IMG/VR virus record: IMGVR_UViG_3300007510_000067
Coordinates: 1-25,097 of that record
Strand: one strand, 5' to 3'
Length of the DNA stretch: 25,097 nucleotides
DNA from: a virus
Part shown: piece after piece, positions 1 to 6,750 of the stretch
Layout of the letters: each line of letters begins with the position of its first letter
How positions within the stretch are numbered: the stretch's first letter is position 1
Position numbers and translations under genes: made by a program
The notes under the pieces: model-generated
What the model was told of the DNA's origin: nothing
Database searches by the model: none
Seen by the model: only the letters and a program-made list of their open reading frames with translations

Positions 1-1
1 A

Positions 2-241
2 ATTAGAAAGACTTTTGAAGATGGTGGTGTTGATGAGATTGTTTCTACTCGTAGATTATGTCACATTGTACAGACGTATTCAATCTTTGGTAAGAGAGAC
101 AAGGCAATTGCTTTATGTGTTAACAGATTTGATGATGACACTAAAGAGGCTTTCCTTGATTTATACACAAAGGTAGATGCTACTGTGTCAGGAACAGGTG
201 AATACCCAAATGCATCTTCAACTGATGACTTTAATATTTAA
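2..241 (+). CDS. cobS: C-terminal end of a CobS-like AAA+ ATPase (partial)
   Basis: The open frame enters from the left edge and ends at TAA 239-241, so only the last 79 residues are visible. The stretch with EIVSTRRLCHIV followed by KRDKAIALCVNRF resembles the C-terminal lid region of the MoxR/CobS-type AAA+ ATPases carried by many T4-like cyanophages and pelagiphages. In bacteria CobS is part of the aerobic cobaltochelatase; the role of the phage form is not settled. The Walker motifs lie outside the window, so the call rests on this tail and on the usual phage context. It could be another MoxR-type ATPase. Confidence 0.5.
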   Translation: MRKTFEDGGVDEIVSTRRLCHIVQTYSIFGKRDKAIALCVNRFDDDTKEAFLDLYTKVDATVSGTGEYPNASSTDDFNI

Positions 242-267
242 ACTAATTTGAAAAATAATCCGTTTAG

Positions 268-299
268 GGGTTTACTTTTGCTCCTAAATGTGTTATAAT
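268..299 (+). promoter_or_regulatory. Promoter P1, shared phage promoter family
   Basis: The core GGGTTTACTTTTG is at 268-280. The -35-like TTTACT (271-276) is 17 bp from TATAAT (294-299), which is preceded by TGT, an extended -10 element. Four other sites share the whole 13-mer. The expected start is near 306, exactly at the ATG of the next gene. This looks like a promoter read by the host sigma-70-type polymerase, probably early or middle class; the class is inferred. Confidence 0.85.
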
Positions 300-305
300 A
301 TACAT

Positions 306-608
306 ATGAACGAAATAAATTACAAATACAATGAAGATAAACTACTTAACGAATTTATCTTATATATAAATAAAACGTACGGTGAGCACTATGCTTCTGA
401 AGATGGTGTACAAACGATGGATTTAATATCATCGACGAATAAAGGCCTAGACTATAGTTTAGGTAACGTCATTAAATATGCTGCACGATATGGCAAGAAG
501 GCTGGTTACAACCGGAAAGATCTTGTCAAGATTATGCACTATGCTTTATTGGCATTGAATGAACATGATTTAAATAATGAAAAGGAGTTAGTGAATGAAA
601 CTAAGTAA
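306..608 (+). CDS. DUF3310-like small protein
   Basis: This 100-residue protein has a central GNVIKYAARYGKKAG (residues 53-67) followed by KDLVKIMHY (71-79), the pattern of DUF3310-type phage proteins, which are sometimes annotated as nucleotide-kinase-like without firm biochemistry. The frame can be extended to 288, but that would read through the -10 box, so I start at ATG 306. There is no Shine-Dalgarno sequence, and the ATG is 7 nt after TATAAT, so the message is probably leaderless. The 3' end overlaps the sliding clamp gene by 14 nt, which suggests translational coupling. Function unknown. Confidence 0.7.
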   Translation: MNEINYKYNEDKLLNEFILYINKTYGEHYASEDGVQTMDLISSTNKGLDYSLGNVIKYAARYGKKAGYNRKDLVKIMHYALLALNEHDLNNEKELVNETK

Positions 609-1278
609 TAATACAATTGAAGTCTTAAAAAACTTCTCGGCAATCAATAGCAATATTGCTTTTGGCACTGAATCAAAAGTGCTACGTACAGTGGCAATTT
701 CAAAAAATCTGATGGCAAAATCAAATGTGGAAGAAGATTTTCCATATAAATTTGGTGTATATGACCTACCACAATTCTTAAGTTGTCTTGGTATGTTTGA
801 AAATCCTGATTTAGAATTTGATGATTCTCAAAAGTTTGCTCTTATCTCGGATGGTAATTCTACAATTAAATATTACTTCTCTGATATTGAGAACTTGGTT
901 ACAACAGATAAAGATCTAAATATGCCAAACATTGATGTAACATTTACAATCACTGACTCTCAGTTAGGTGCAATTAGAAAAGCCTCAGGTGCATTAAGTG
1001 GTGATAATCTTGTTATTACTAAGAAAGATGATGGTAACATTAAGCTTACTGTAACCGACATTGATGATCCAACATCAAATGAATATAGTTTAGATATTAC
1101 TGATTGTAATATTGATACTGAAGCAACATTTGAATTTATCTTTAACATTGGTAACTTCAAATTTAACACAGCAGATAAATATGTCTTTGGAATTTCTTCC
1201 AAGATGATTTCATCTGTGGTGGCAGGTGATACCAATTACTGGGTTGCCTTAGATAAAAATTCTAAATACGGAGTATAA
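595..1278 (+). CDS. 45: Sliding clamp (T4 gp45-like processivity factor)
   Basis: The 227-residue product nearly matches the length of T4 gp45 (228). The N-terminus MKLSNNTIEVLKNFSAINS parallels the T4 clamp start, and the FGVYDLPQFLSCLGMF segment corresponds to the first-domain YDL..FL region. Near the C-terminus, FEFIFNIGNFKF and NYWVALDKNS match the end of the clamp fold. The protein forms the trimeric ring that holds DNA polymerase on DNA and, in T4, also activates late transcription. AAAGGAG at 581-587 is a good ribosome site. The clamp loader genes 44 and 62 lie about 1 kb downstream. Confidence 0.93.
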   Translation: MKLSNNTIEVLKNFSAINSNIAFGTESKVLRTVAISKNLMAKSNVEEDFPYKFGVYDLPQFLSCLGMFENPDLEFDDSQKFALISDGNSTIKYYFSDIENLVTTDKDLNMPNIDVTFTITDSQLGAIRKASGALSGDNLVITKKDDGNIKLTVTDIDDPTSNEYSLDITDCNIDTEATFEFIFNIGNFKFNTADKYVFGISSKMISSVVAGDTNYWVALDKNSKYGV

Positions 1279-1280
1279 AA

Positions 1281-1505
1281 ATGAGTGAAAAAGTAAAAGA
1301 AGCAGTAACAGAAGAAGCACCAGGTATTGGTTTACAGGACATCGCGGCTTGTGTACAAATTATTGACATTGTAACCAAACGTGGAGCATTTGAAGGTGCT
1401 GAATTAGGTGATGTTGGTACTATTCGCAATCGTCTTTCAGCATTCTTAGAGGCTAATAAGCCAGCGGAAGAAGCTACAGATGGCGGAGATGCTAGTGATG
1501 ATTGA
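1281..1505 (+). CDS. Small conserved protein downstream of the clamp
   Basis: This 74-residue acidic protein starts 2 nt after the clamp stop. A helical core (GLQDIAACVQIIDIVTKRGAFEGAELGDVGTIRN is the region at residues 16-50, in parts) ends in LSAFLEANK and then a disordered acidic tail. Proteins of this kind, with a ...RGAF...EL.DVG.....L..FLE pattern, are familiar to me next to gene 45 in T4-like cyanophages. No function is known to me. The position suggests a clamp- or replication-linked accessory role, which is inference. Confidence 0.65.
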   Translation: MSEKVKEAVTEEAPGIGLQDIAACVQIIDIVTKRGAFEGAELGDVGTIRNRLSAFLEANKPAEEATDGGDASDD

Positions 1506-1689
1506 TAATAACGAGAAGTGGAAGTTCGTTATCCACCAGAACGAAAATGGTTTATATCATGTTGCTGAAGAGTACTATGATGATAACAATGCAGTTACTG
1601 GTTGGAGTGAAGGTGAAATTTTAATTACTACCGAGAAAGATGACCTTATTCCTTTATTGGAAAAAGCTCTTAATGATCTTAGAGGCTAG
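1498..1689 (+). CDS. Hypothetical small protein
   Basis: I do not recognise this protein. The frame opens at ATG 1480, but I prefer ATG 1498 because GGAG at 1485-1488 sits about 9 nt before it; the product is then 63 residues. It overlaps the end of the preceding gene by 8 nt. The sequence alternates aromatic and acidic residues (KWKFVIHQ, YHVAEEYYDD, GEILITTEKDDLIPLLEKAL), which suggests a small beta-strand fold ending in a helix. It is the last protein gene before the tRNA pair. Confidence 0.6.
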   Translation: MIDNNEKWKFVIHQNENGLYHVAEEYYDDNNAVTGWSEGEILITTEKDDLIPLLEKALNDLRG

Positions 1690-1697
1690 TTAGACTC

Positions 1698-1773
1698 GGG
1701 CCTGTAGCATAACGGTTAATGCAGTGAACTCATAATTCATTGAGTCCTGGTTCAAATCCAGGCAGGCCCACCA
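1698..1773 (+). tRNA. tRNA with CAT anticodon (elongator Met or Ile2)
   Basis: The cloverleaf folds fully. The acceptor stem GGGCCTG (1698-1704) pairs with CAGGCCC (1763-1769), the discriminator is A1770, and CCA is encoded at 1771-1773. The D stem is GCAT/ATGC, the T arm is CCTGG-TTCAAAT-CCAGG, and the anticodon stem GTGAA/TTCAT (one G-U pair) holds loop CTCATAA with anticodon CAT at 1731-1733. The G1-C72 pair and the lack of three G-C pairs in the anticodon stem argue against initiator tRNA. Met versus lysidine-modified Ile(CAT) cannot be decided by eye. Confidence 0.93.
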
Positions 1774-1774
1774 A

Positions 1775-1851
1775 GTCTCGGTAGCTCAACTGGATAGAGC
1801 AACGGCCTTCTAAGCCGTAGGTTAAAGGTTCAAGTCCTCTCCGGGACACCA
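1775..1851 (+). tRNA. tRNA-Arg (TCT anticodon)
   Basis: The acceptor GTCTCGG (1775-1781) pairs with CCGGGAC (1841-1847) with one G-T wobble; the discriminator is A1848 and CCA is encoded at 1849-1851. The anticodon stem ACGGC/GCCGT closes loop CTTCTAA with anticodon TCT at 1809-1811. The T stem has one A-C mismatch (1825/1839). It reads AGA, an arginine codon used heavily throughout this window, which fits the usual view that phage tRNAs match phage codon bias. Only one base separates it from the previous tRNA. Confidence 0.93.
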
Positions 1852-1873
1852 AATTTTATTAAAGGATTATATT

Positions 1874-2113
1874 ATGTTAGAAAGTGAAGTGAAAGATGTA
1901 AAAAGTGTTATGCAAGATGTTTTAGATTCAATGATTAGAATTGACTCTGAAAAAGATTTTATTAAAGAAACTATTAATGCGCTTGCCGAGAAATATACAC
2001 TAGACAAAAAGGTACTTAAAAAGGTAGCATCTATTTTGTATAAATCAAACATGGCAGAAGTTCAAGCCAACAATAATGATGTTGAAGAACTTTATGAAGA
2101 TTTAACGAAATAG
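1874..2113 (+). CDS. dsbA: DsbA-like double-stranded DNA-binding protein
   Basis: This 79-residue, highly helical and charged protein resembles T4 DsbA, a small dsDNA-binding protein that stimulates late promoters. The C-terminal part (KKVLKKVASILYKSN, then NDVEELYEDLTK) lines up by eye with the T4 segment that ends in a similar V.ELYD motif; the T4 protein is 89 residues. AAAGGA (1860-1865) precedes the ATG by 8 nt. The gene lies between the tRNAs and promoter P2, and its TAG stop abuts that promoter. The call is from remembered similarity, so moderate. Confidence 0.55.
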   Translation: MLESEVKDVKSVMQDVLDSMIRIDSEKDFIKETINALAEKYTLDKKVLKKVASILYKSNMAEVQANNNDVEELYEDLTK

Positions 2114-2145
2114 GGGTTTACTTTTGGCCTGTTTTGTGTTATAAT
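2114..2145 (+). promoter_or_regulatory. Promoter P2, shared phage promoter family
   Basis: GGGTTTACTTTTG is at 2114-2126, directly after the TAG stop of the DsbA-like gene. TTTACT (2117-2122) and TATAAT (2140-2145, preceded by TGT) are 17 bp apart. It should drive the 44-dexA-62-regA operon. An ATG at 2152 sits 7 nt after the -10 box, as at P1. Confidence 0.85.
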
Positions 2146-2257
2146 AGTATTATGAAGCACGGGTTAACTGATTAATATTTTAATCACCTCCGCCTTTTTA
2201 GCACTCCGGGAGTAGTGTGTGCGAAAACTCCCCCTAATTTAAATAATGGAGACGTAA
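2146..2257 (+). promoter_or_regulatory. Structured leader upstream of gene 44
   Basis: This 112-nt leader has no long gene. A possible 7-codon leaderless ORF (MKHGLTD) runs 2152-2175. TGATTAA (2169-2175) and TTAATCA (2180-2186) form a perfect 7-bp hairpin with loop TATT. ACTC (2203-2206) can pair with GAGT (2210-2213), while GGGAGT (2208-2213) can pair instead with ACTCCC (2227-2232), and CTCC (2228-2231) can also pair with the gene 44 ribosome site GGAG (2248-2251). These pairings exclude each other, so a translational switch is possible. Regulation is inferred. Confidence 0.45.
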
Positions 2258-3190
2258 ATGAGAAATGACTTTTTATGGGTAGAAAAATATCGCCCAACCA
2301 CTGTAAACGATTGTATTTTAGATACATCATTAAAAGATACATTTAATGAGATAATCAAAGGTGGAGAGTTACCTAATATGATGTTTACTGGTACTGCAGG
2401 TGTAGGAAAAACAACTGTTGCCAGAGCATTATGTAATGAATTAGGACTCGATCATATTATCATTAACGGTTCCGAGGATGGCAACATCGATACCCTTAGG
2501 GGTAAAATTAAACAGTTCGCTTCGACTGTTTCACTTATGGGAGGATATAAAGTAGTCATTCTTGATGAAGCAGACTACCTAAACCCCCAATCAACTCAAC
2601 CAGCGTTACGTGGTTTCATTGAAGAGTTTTCTAACAATTGTCGATTCATTCTAACTTGTAACTTCAAGAATAGAATCATTGAACCATTACACTCTAGATG
2701 TTCTGTGTATGAATTCAATGTTGGCTCAAAGGCTACTCTTGCAGGCCAGTTTATGGAAAGGTTACAATTTATCCTATCAGAGGAAAAAGTAACTGCGGAA
2801 CCAGCAGTGTTAGCCGAATTGATTATGAAGTATATCCCTGACTGGCGTAGAGTTATTAACGAATGCCAACGATATGGTATTGGTGGTTCTATTGACTCGG
2901 GTATTCTTACTACACTATCAGAGACATCTATTAAAGAACTTATGGAAGACTTAAAGAAAAAGAACTTTAAAGGTATGCGTAAATGGGTAACTAATAATAT
3001 TGATATGGAATCTGCTAAACTATTTAGAATGATTTATGATAATATGTTAGAATATGTAGAGCCTAATTATATCCCTCAACTGGTAATGACTCTTGCTGAC
3101 TACTCATATAAAGATGCATTCGTCGCAGATCATGAACTTAACACTGTTGCTTGTCTCACGGAGATTATGGCACAAGGTAGCTTCAAATGA
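2258..3190 (+). CDS. 44: Clamp loader large subunit (T4 gp44-like AAA+ ATPase)
   Basis: The 310-residue product (T4 gp44 is 319) is an AAA+ clamp-loader ATPase. WVEKYRPTTVNDCI is the classic RFC-type start. Walker A is GTAGVGKT (45-52), Walker B is VVILDEAD (99-106), and the SRC arginine-finger motif is at 146-148 (HSRCSV). With gp62 it opens the gp45 ring and loads it at primer ends. The GGAG ribosome site is at 2248-2251, 6 nt before ATG, inside a leader that could hide it. The gene overlaps dexA by 4 nt. In T4 its translation is repressed by RegA, also encoded in this operon. Confidence 0.95.
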   Translation: MRNDFLWVEKYRPTTVNDCILDTSLKDTFNEIIKGGELPNMMFTGTAGVGKTTVARALCNELGLDHIIINGSEDGNIDTLRGKIKQFASTVSLMGGYKVVILDEADYLNPQSTQPALRGFIEEFSNNCRFILTCNFKNRIIEPLHSRCSVYEFNVGSKATLAGQFMERLQFILSEEKVTAEPAVLAELIMKYIPDWRRVINECQRYGIGGSIDSGILTTLSETSIKELMEDLKKKNFKGMRKWVTNNIDMESAKLFRMIYDNMLEYVEPNYIPQLVMTLADYSYKDAFVADHELNTVACLTEIMAQGSFK

Positions 3191-3777
3191 TGGATTCATT
3201 TATCTTTGACTTTGAAACATTAGGTACCGACGTACAAAAGTTACCTGTTCTTTCTATTGCTTGTTATGCTTTCGACACAAAACGCTTTAAGGATAATCCA
3301 TACACAATGGGTGAGATTATTAAAGATGCAAAGTTTATGAAATTTGATGTTGCAGACCAGGTAAAGAATTACAATAGAGTTATTGATCCGTCTACACTTG
3401 AATGGTGGAATTCACTAGGCCCAGAAATTGTAGAGGCTAATTTGAAGCCTACTGAAAATGATAAGCCACTTGTTGATCTTCATAATTTAATTGTTGCTGA
3501 ATATCCTGCCAATGCATATGTATATACAAGAGGTAATACATTTGATCCTATGATTATCACAGCATTATGTAAGCAACTTAATATGGTTGAACCATACCCT
3601 TGGTGGAAAGTTAGAGATATGAGATCACTTATTGATGGTCTTACTTGGGGGTATGATGTAAATACTTCTTTCATTCCGGATGGAGTCGATGAAGCATCAT
3701 TACAATTACATGACCCAAGAACAGATATTGCTCTTGACATTATTAGATTCCAATCAATCATTCAAGCAACAACATGA
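3187..3777 (+). CDS. dexA: DexA-like 3'-5' exonuclease (DnaQ fold)
   Basis: This 196-residue protein has DEDDh exonuclease motifs: FDFETLG near the start (residues 7-13, D and E for metal binding), YTRGNTFDPMI in the middle, and LHDPRTDIALDI near the end with the catalytic His-Asp and last Asp. The segment PSTLEWWNSLGPE also matches T4 DexA, which degrades host DNA and trims ends. T4 DexA is 227 residues, so this form is shorter. The gene sits between the two clamp-loader genes and overlaps both by 4 nt. Confidence 0.85.
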   Translation: MMDSFIFDFETLGTDVQKLPVLSIACYAFDTKRFKDNPYTMGEIIKDAKFMKFDVADQVKNYNRVIDPSTLEWWNSLGPEIVEANLKPTENDKPLVDLHNLIVAEYPANAYVYTRGNTFDPMIITALCKQLNMVEPYPWWKVRDMRSLIDGLTWGYDVNTSFIPDGVDEASLQLHDPRTDIALDIIRFQSIIQATT

Positions 3778-4151
3778 GTAAAAATCCATTCGACTATTTA
3801 AACTCGATTAATAATACAAAGAAACATATCCTGGAAGAGGAAAAGAATTATGCACCATTTATGATTAACCGTGGTCTTTCTTACTTCCCAGATACGGTCT
3901 TATTCGCCAATGAAATGAATATCAACCACCATTTGGATAACGAGCTCCAGTATAATTTTCTTATAAATATTGTTAGGAAACGAAAACGTTTCTCGAAGTG
4001 GAACAAAGTTTCTGAATCCGATGATATTAATGCCATCAAAAAGTACTATGGCTATTCTAATGAAAAGGCCAGAGATGTTCTTTCGCTTCTTACTAATAAT
4101 GAATTGAAGCAAATTAAGGAAAGAATAGATCATGGTGGAAACAAACGATGA
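3774..4151 (+). CDS. 62: Clamp loader small subunit (gp62-like)
   Basis: The 125-residue protein resembles the short gp62 of T4-like cyanophages rather than the 187-residue T4 form. Recognisable stretches are NPFDYLNSINN at the start, APFMINRGLSYFPDTVLFANEMN, and NIVRKRKRFSKW (T4 has a similar YGKW after basic residues). It has no ATPase motif and acts structurally with gp44 in the loader complex. Its start overlaps the dexA stop (ATGA), supporting coupled translation. Confidence 0.88.
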   Translation: MSKNPFDYLNSINNTKKHILEEEKNYAPFMINRGLSYFPDTVLFANEMNINHHLDNELQYNFLINIVRKRKRFSKWNKVSESDDINAIKKYYGYSNEKARDVLSLLTNNELKQIKERIDHGGNKR

Positions 4152-4176
4152 ACTGGTAGATTGGAACCCTGATATG

Positions 4177-4542
4177 ATGTTAGAGGTTATTTTAGGTCAA
4201 CCAGATGACTTCTTAAAGATCAGAGAAACCCTAACGAGAATGGGTGTGGCATCTAAAAAAGACTCAAAATTATATCAATCTTGCCACATATTACATAAGC
4301 AAGGTAGATATTTCATAACACATTTTAAAGAATTATTTTTATTGGATGGTAAGCCTTCCAATTTAACTACTAATGATTTAGGTAGACGAAATACAATTGT
4401 CCAGTTAATGAGCGATTGGGGTTTATTAGAAACCGTAACATCAATAGGCGAGACTGCTCCATTAAATCAAATTAAAATAATTTCACATAAGGATAAACAT
4501 AACTGGGAATTATGTCCTAAGTATAATATTGGTGTAAAATGA
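4177..4542 (+). CDS. regA: RegA translational repressor
   Basis: The protein carries the RegA core: PDDFLKIRETLTRMGVASKK, then LYQSCHILHKQGRYFITHFKE, RRNTIVQLMSDWGL and the end HNWELCPKYNIG. RegA binds the initiation region of early phage messages, including 44 and 45 in T4, and blocks translation. The frame can start at 4132, but ATG 4177 gives 121 residues, close to T4 RegA (122), and the aligned T4 protein starts with a similar MIEI; TGGA at 4162-4165 is a suitable ribosome site. ATG 4174 is also possible. Confidence 0.9.
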   Translation: MLEVILGQPDDFLKIRETLTRMGVASKKDSKLYQSCHILHKQGRYFITHFKELFLLDGKPSNLTTNDLGRRNTIVQLMSDWGLLETVTSIGETAPLNQIKIISHKDKHNWELCPKYNIGVK

Positions 4543-5246
4543 ATATATTTAAAAGCCCTTGGCACTTCGATAAATTTAAAGAAGATAAAGAAGGTGAATA
4601 TGTAAAAGTAGTTGGAAGATTTTCTAATGATGTATCTGATGAAATTAAATTATTAAGATCAGGTCTTAAAGATAAATTTACTTCTAAAACATATAATACA
4701 CAAGGTTATGGCCATGCCGCTAATAAACCGAGTGAAGGCCATGAGAAAGAGGATGCATTAAATCCTGATGGTGATCCATCAGCAAAGATTTTTAGTCATT
4801 TCAAATTTAAAGGTTTTGAAGATCAACTTCCTATTATACAAAAAATGACAGACTTCTTTGAATTTAATATGGATAAACCATTTACAAAGAAGTTGGATGA
4901 TCAAATGCCTAATGATCAATTGATGTGGCATATAGATAATTATCCGGGTAATCCAACAAAAGAAGTTGTACATAGTCCTGATTTTAAATATCAAGACAAT
5001 GATAAAATTAGATTTTTAATTATGTTAGAGGACCATCAACCCGGTCAGATTATACAATTTGGTAATATAGTATATACCCAATGGAAAGCTGGTACAATAT
5101 ATACTTGGGATTGGTCGACTTTACCACATGTTACATGGAATGGAAGTTGGCATAAAAGAATGGCATTACAATTAACTGGGTCTGGAAGTAAAAAAACTTG
5201 GGATATAGTTAAGAAAGGAAGTAAAGAAAAGATATATATACTATAA
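4539..5246 (+). CDS. 2OG-Fe(II) oxygenase-like protein (Asp/Asn hydroxylase type)
   Basis: In this 235-residue protein the metal triad HxD...H is visible: H131-I-D133 in LMWHIDNYPGN and H197 in STLPHVTWNG, followed by R207 as a likely 2-oxoglutarate ligand. RFLIMLEDHQPGQIIQFGN is the core barrel strand region and matches the aspartyl/asparaginyl-hydroxylase-like oxygenases found in T4-like marine phages. Its substrate is unknown; such enzymes hydroxylate proteins, small molecules or nucleobases. The start overlaps the regA stop, so it is read from the replication operon, and it leads into the transporter genes. Confidence 0.75.
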   Translation: MNIFKSPWHFDKFKEDKEGEYVKVVGRFSNDVSDEIKLLRSGLKDKFTSKTYNTQGYGHAANKPSEGHEKEDALNPDGDPSAKIFSHFKFKGFEDQLPIIQKMTDFFEFNMDKPFTKKLDDQMPNDQLMWHIDNYPGNPTKEVVHSPDFKYQDNDKIRFLIMLEDHQPGQIIQFGNIVYTQWKAGTIYTWDWSTLPHVTWNGSWHKRMALQLTGSGSKKTWDIVKKGSKEKIYIL

Positions 5247-5267
5247 CATTTACATTATTTTTATATT

Positions 5268-6725
5268 ATGGATTTTGATTTAAACGCAATACTGGCTTTA
5301 TTGTCCGGTACTATCTATGGATTAATAGTTGGTATTATCCCGGGTGCTGGTGCAACAACAGGCCTAATTGCAATATATGGATTCATTTACATGTTTCCAG
5401 ATCCCTACTTAGCAGTAATCTTTTGTATGGCGGTAGTAGCTGCTTCAACCACTGCTGACACCTATACATCAGTTTTATTGGGAATTCCTGGAGCTAATTC
5501 TGCAGCGGCAACAATGGTAGATGGCTTTCCTCTTGCCCAACAAGGTAAAGCAACATATGCAATCTCTGCAGCAATAACAACATCAACCATTAATGGTTTA
5601 TTATGGGGAATTCCGGTATTCTTGTTCTTCCCATATTACGCAGAAATAATGCTATTCTTTGGTACACCTGAATTGTGGATGTTTACTATTTTAGCTATGG
5701 CAACAGTAGTATTTGTATCAAATAGACATTTTGTTAGAGGCATAATTGCTTTAGCTACTGGTATCTTTATTGGATTAATTGGTATTGATCCTCAAACAGC
5801 TACAGATCGATATACATTTGGCTGGGACTACTTAGCAGATGGGGTACAATTAATTACATTAGTGGCAGGATTATTTGCTGTTCCTGAAATGTTAGATGGT
5901 CTTAGAGATTCGCAAGTAAGGGCAAAGGCTAGTAAAGATGGATATAAACAAACAATAGATGGTATAAAGGCTGTTTGGAAACATAGATGGTTAGCCTTAA
6001 GAGGTGGTATAATTGGAGCATTAGTTGGAGCTTTACCTGGACTAGGAGGTGCAGTATCTGATTGGATGGCTTATGGTCAAGCAGTAGCAACTACTAAGAA
6101 CCCTAAACCAGAATTTGGTAAAGGTAATATCATTGGAGTTATTGGGCCGGAGGGATCTAATAATGCTCAGAAAGCAACAAGCATGGTACCTACAGTTTTA
6201 TTTGGAATTCCCGGTGCATCTTTTGCTGCTATCTTACTCGGGTTATTTGGAATGCTTGATTTTGAACTTGGGTCTATGGATCTATTAGCAGATACAAAGT
6301 TCTTTGAAAGTATGACTTATGGATTTTTATGGGCAACTGTACTAATAGCTATTATTGGTTTCTTCATCACGAAGTACGTCACAGCTGTTGTCAATGTCCC
6401 ATATAAATATTATTTTCCTATACTACTTACTATTATTGTAGCAGCTTCTGTGCAATATACTGGTGGTTGGGAGGATTATGCAATGTTTATCATTGCAACA
6501 ATCTTGGGTGTTTCTTGTAAGCATTTCAAGTTTAACAGAGCGGCTTTACTCATAGGTTTTATATTAGCTGAACGGGTAGAAGCTTTAACTTTGCAAACGT
6601 TTTCATTATATAATGTTGGTGATTTATTTACTAGGGTTACATTTGATATACTATTTGCTATGACCGTCGTAGTTTTAGTTTACGGCATTAAAAAGGGGTG
6701 GAACTCAAAACTTGAGTTCTCTTAA
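5268..6725 (+). CDS. tctA: TctA: large membrane subunit of a tripartite tricarboxylate transporter
   Basis: The 485-residue product is rich in hydrophobic segments (about a dozen) and has the two repeated signature loops of the TctA family: GIIPGAGATTG (around P25) and GALPGLGGAVSDW (around P257), plus TSVLLGIPG and PTVLFGIPGASFA. TctA forms the sodium-driven channel of TTT systems, which take up citrate or other carboxylates with a periplasmic binding protein (TctC) and a small membrane subunit (TctB). It appears full length and intact. No Shine-Dalgarno sequence is visible in the 21-nt gap before ATG. A tctC-like gene follows; no clear tctB is present. Confidence 0.93.
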   Translation: MDFDLNAILALLSGTIYGLIVGIIPGAGATTGLIAIYGFIYMFPDPYLAVIFCMAVVAASTTADTYTSVLLGIPGANSAAATMVDGFPLAQQGKATYAISAAITTSTINGLLWGIPVFLFFPYYAEIMLFFGTPELWMFTILAMATVVFVSNRHFVRGIIALATGIFIGLIGIDPQTATDRYTFGWDYLADGVQLITLVAGLFAVPEMLDGLRDSQVRAKASKDGYKQTIDGIKAVWKHRWLALRGGIIGALVGALPGLGGAVSDWMAYGQAVATTKNPKPEFGKGNIIGVIGPEGSNNAQKATSMVPTVLFGIPGASFAAILLGLFGMLDFELGSMDLLADTKFFESMTYGFLWATVLIAIIGFFITKYVTAVVNVPYKYYFPILLTIIVAASVQYTGGWEDYAMFIIATILGVSCKHFKFNRAALLIGFILAERVEALTLQTFSLYNVGDLFTRVTFDILFAMTVVVLVYGIKKGWNSKLEFS

Positions 6726-6750
6726 ACAATTATTCTATATAAGGAAAAAA

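Noticed and set aside
288-305. Extension of the DUF3310-like frame upstream to 288 (residues MCYNIH)
   Set aside because: The added codons are the promoter -10 region itself; the same MCYNIH appears artificially at 20202 before the lipoprotein gene for the same reason.
365-372. TATAAATA late-promoter match inside the DUF3310-like gene (also at 3962, 6402, 23676 and 25074)
   Set aside because: These copies lie within coding sequence. A pure A/T 8-mer is expected several times by chance in 25 kb of AT-rich DNA. Only the copies at 9302 and 22011, at gene junctions, are kept.
4132-4176. N-terminal extension of RegA from ATG 4132
   Set aside because: T4 RegA aligns from the ATG at about 4177 and its length is matched by that start; the extra 15 residues have no match. 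Not fully excluded.
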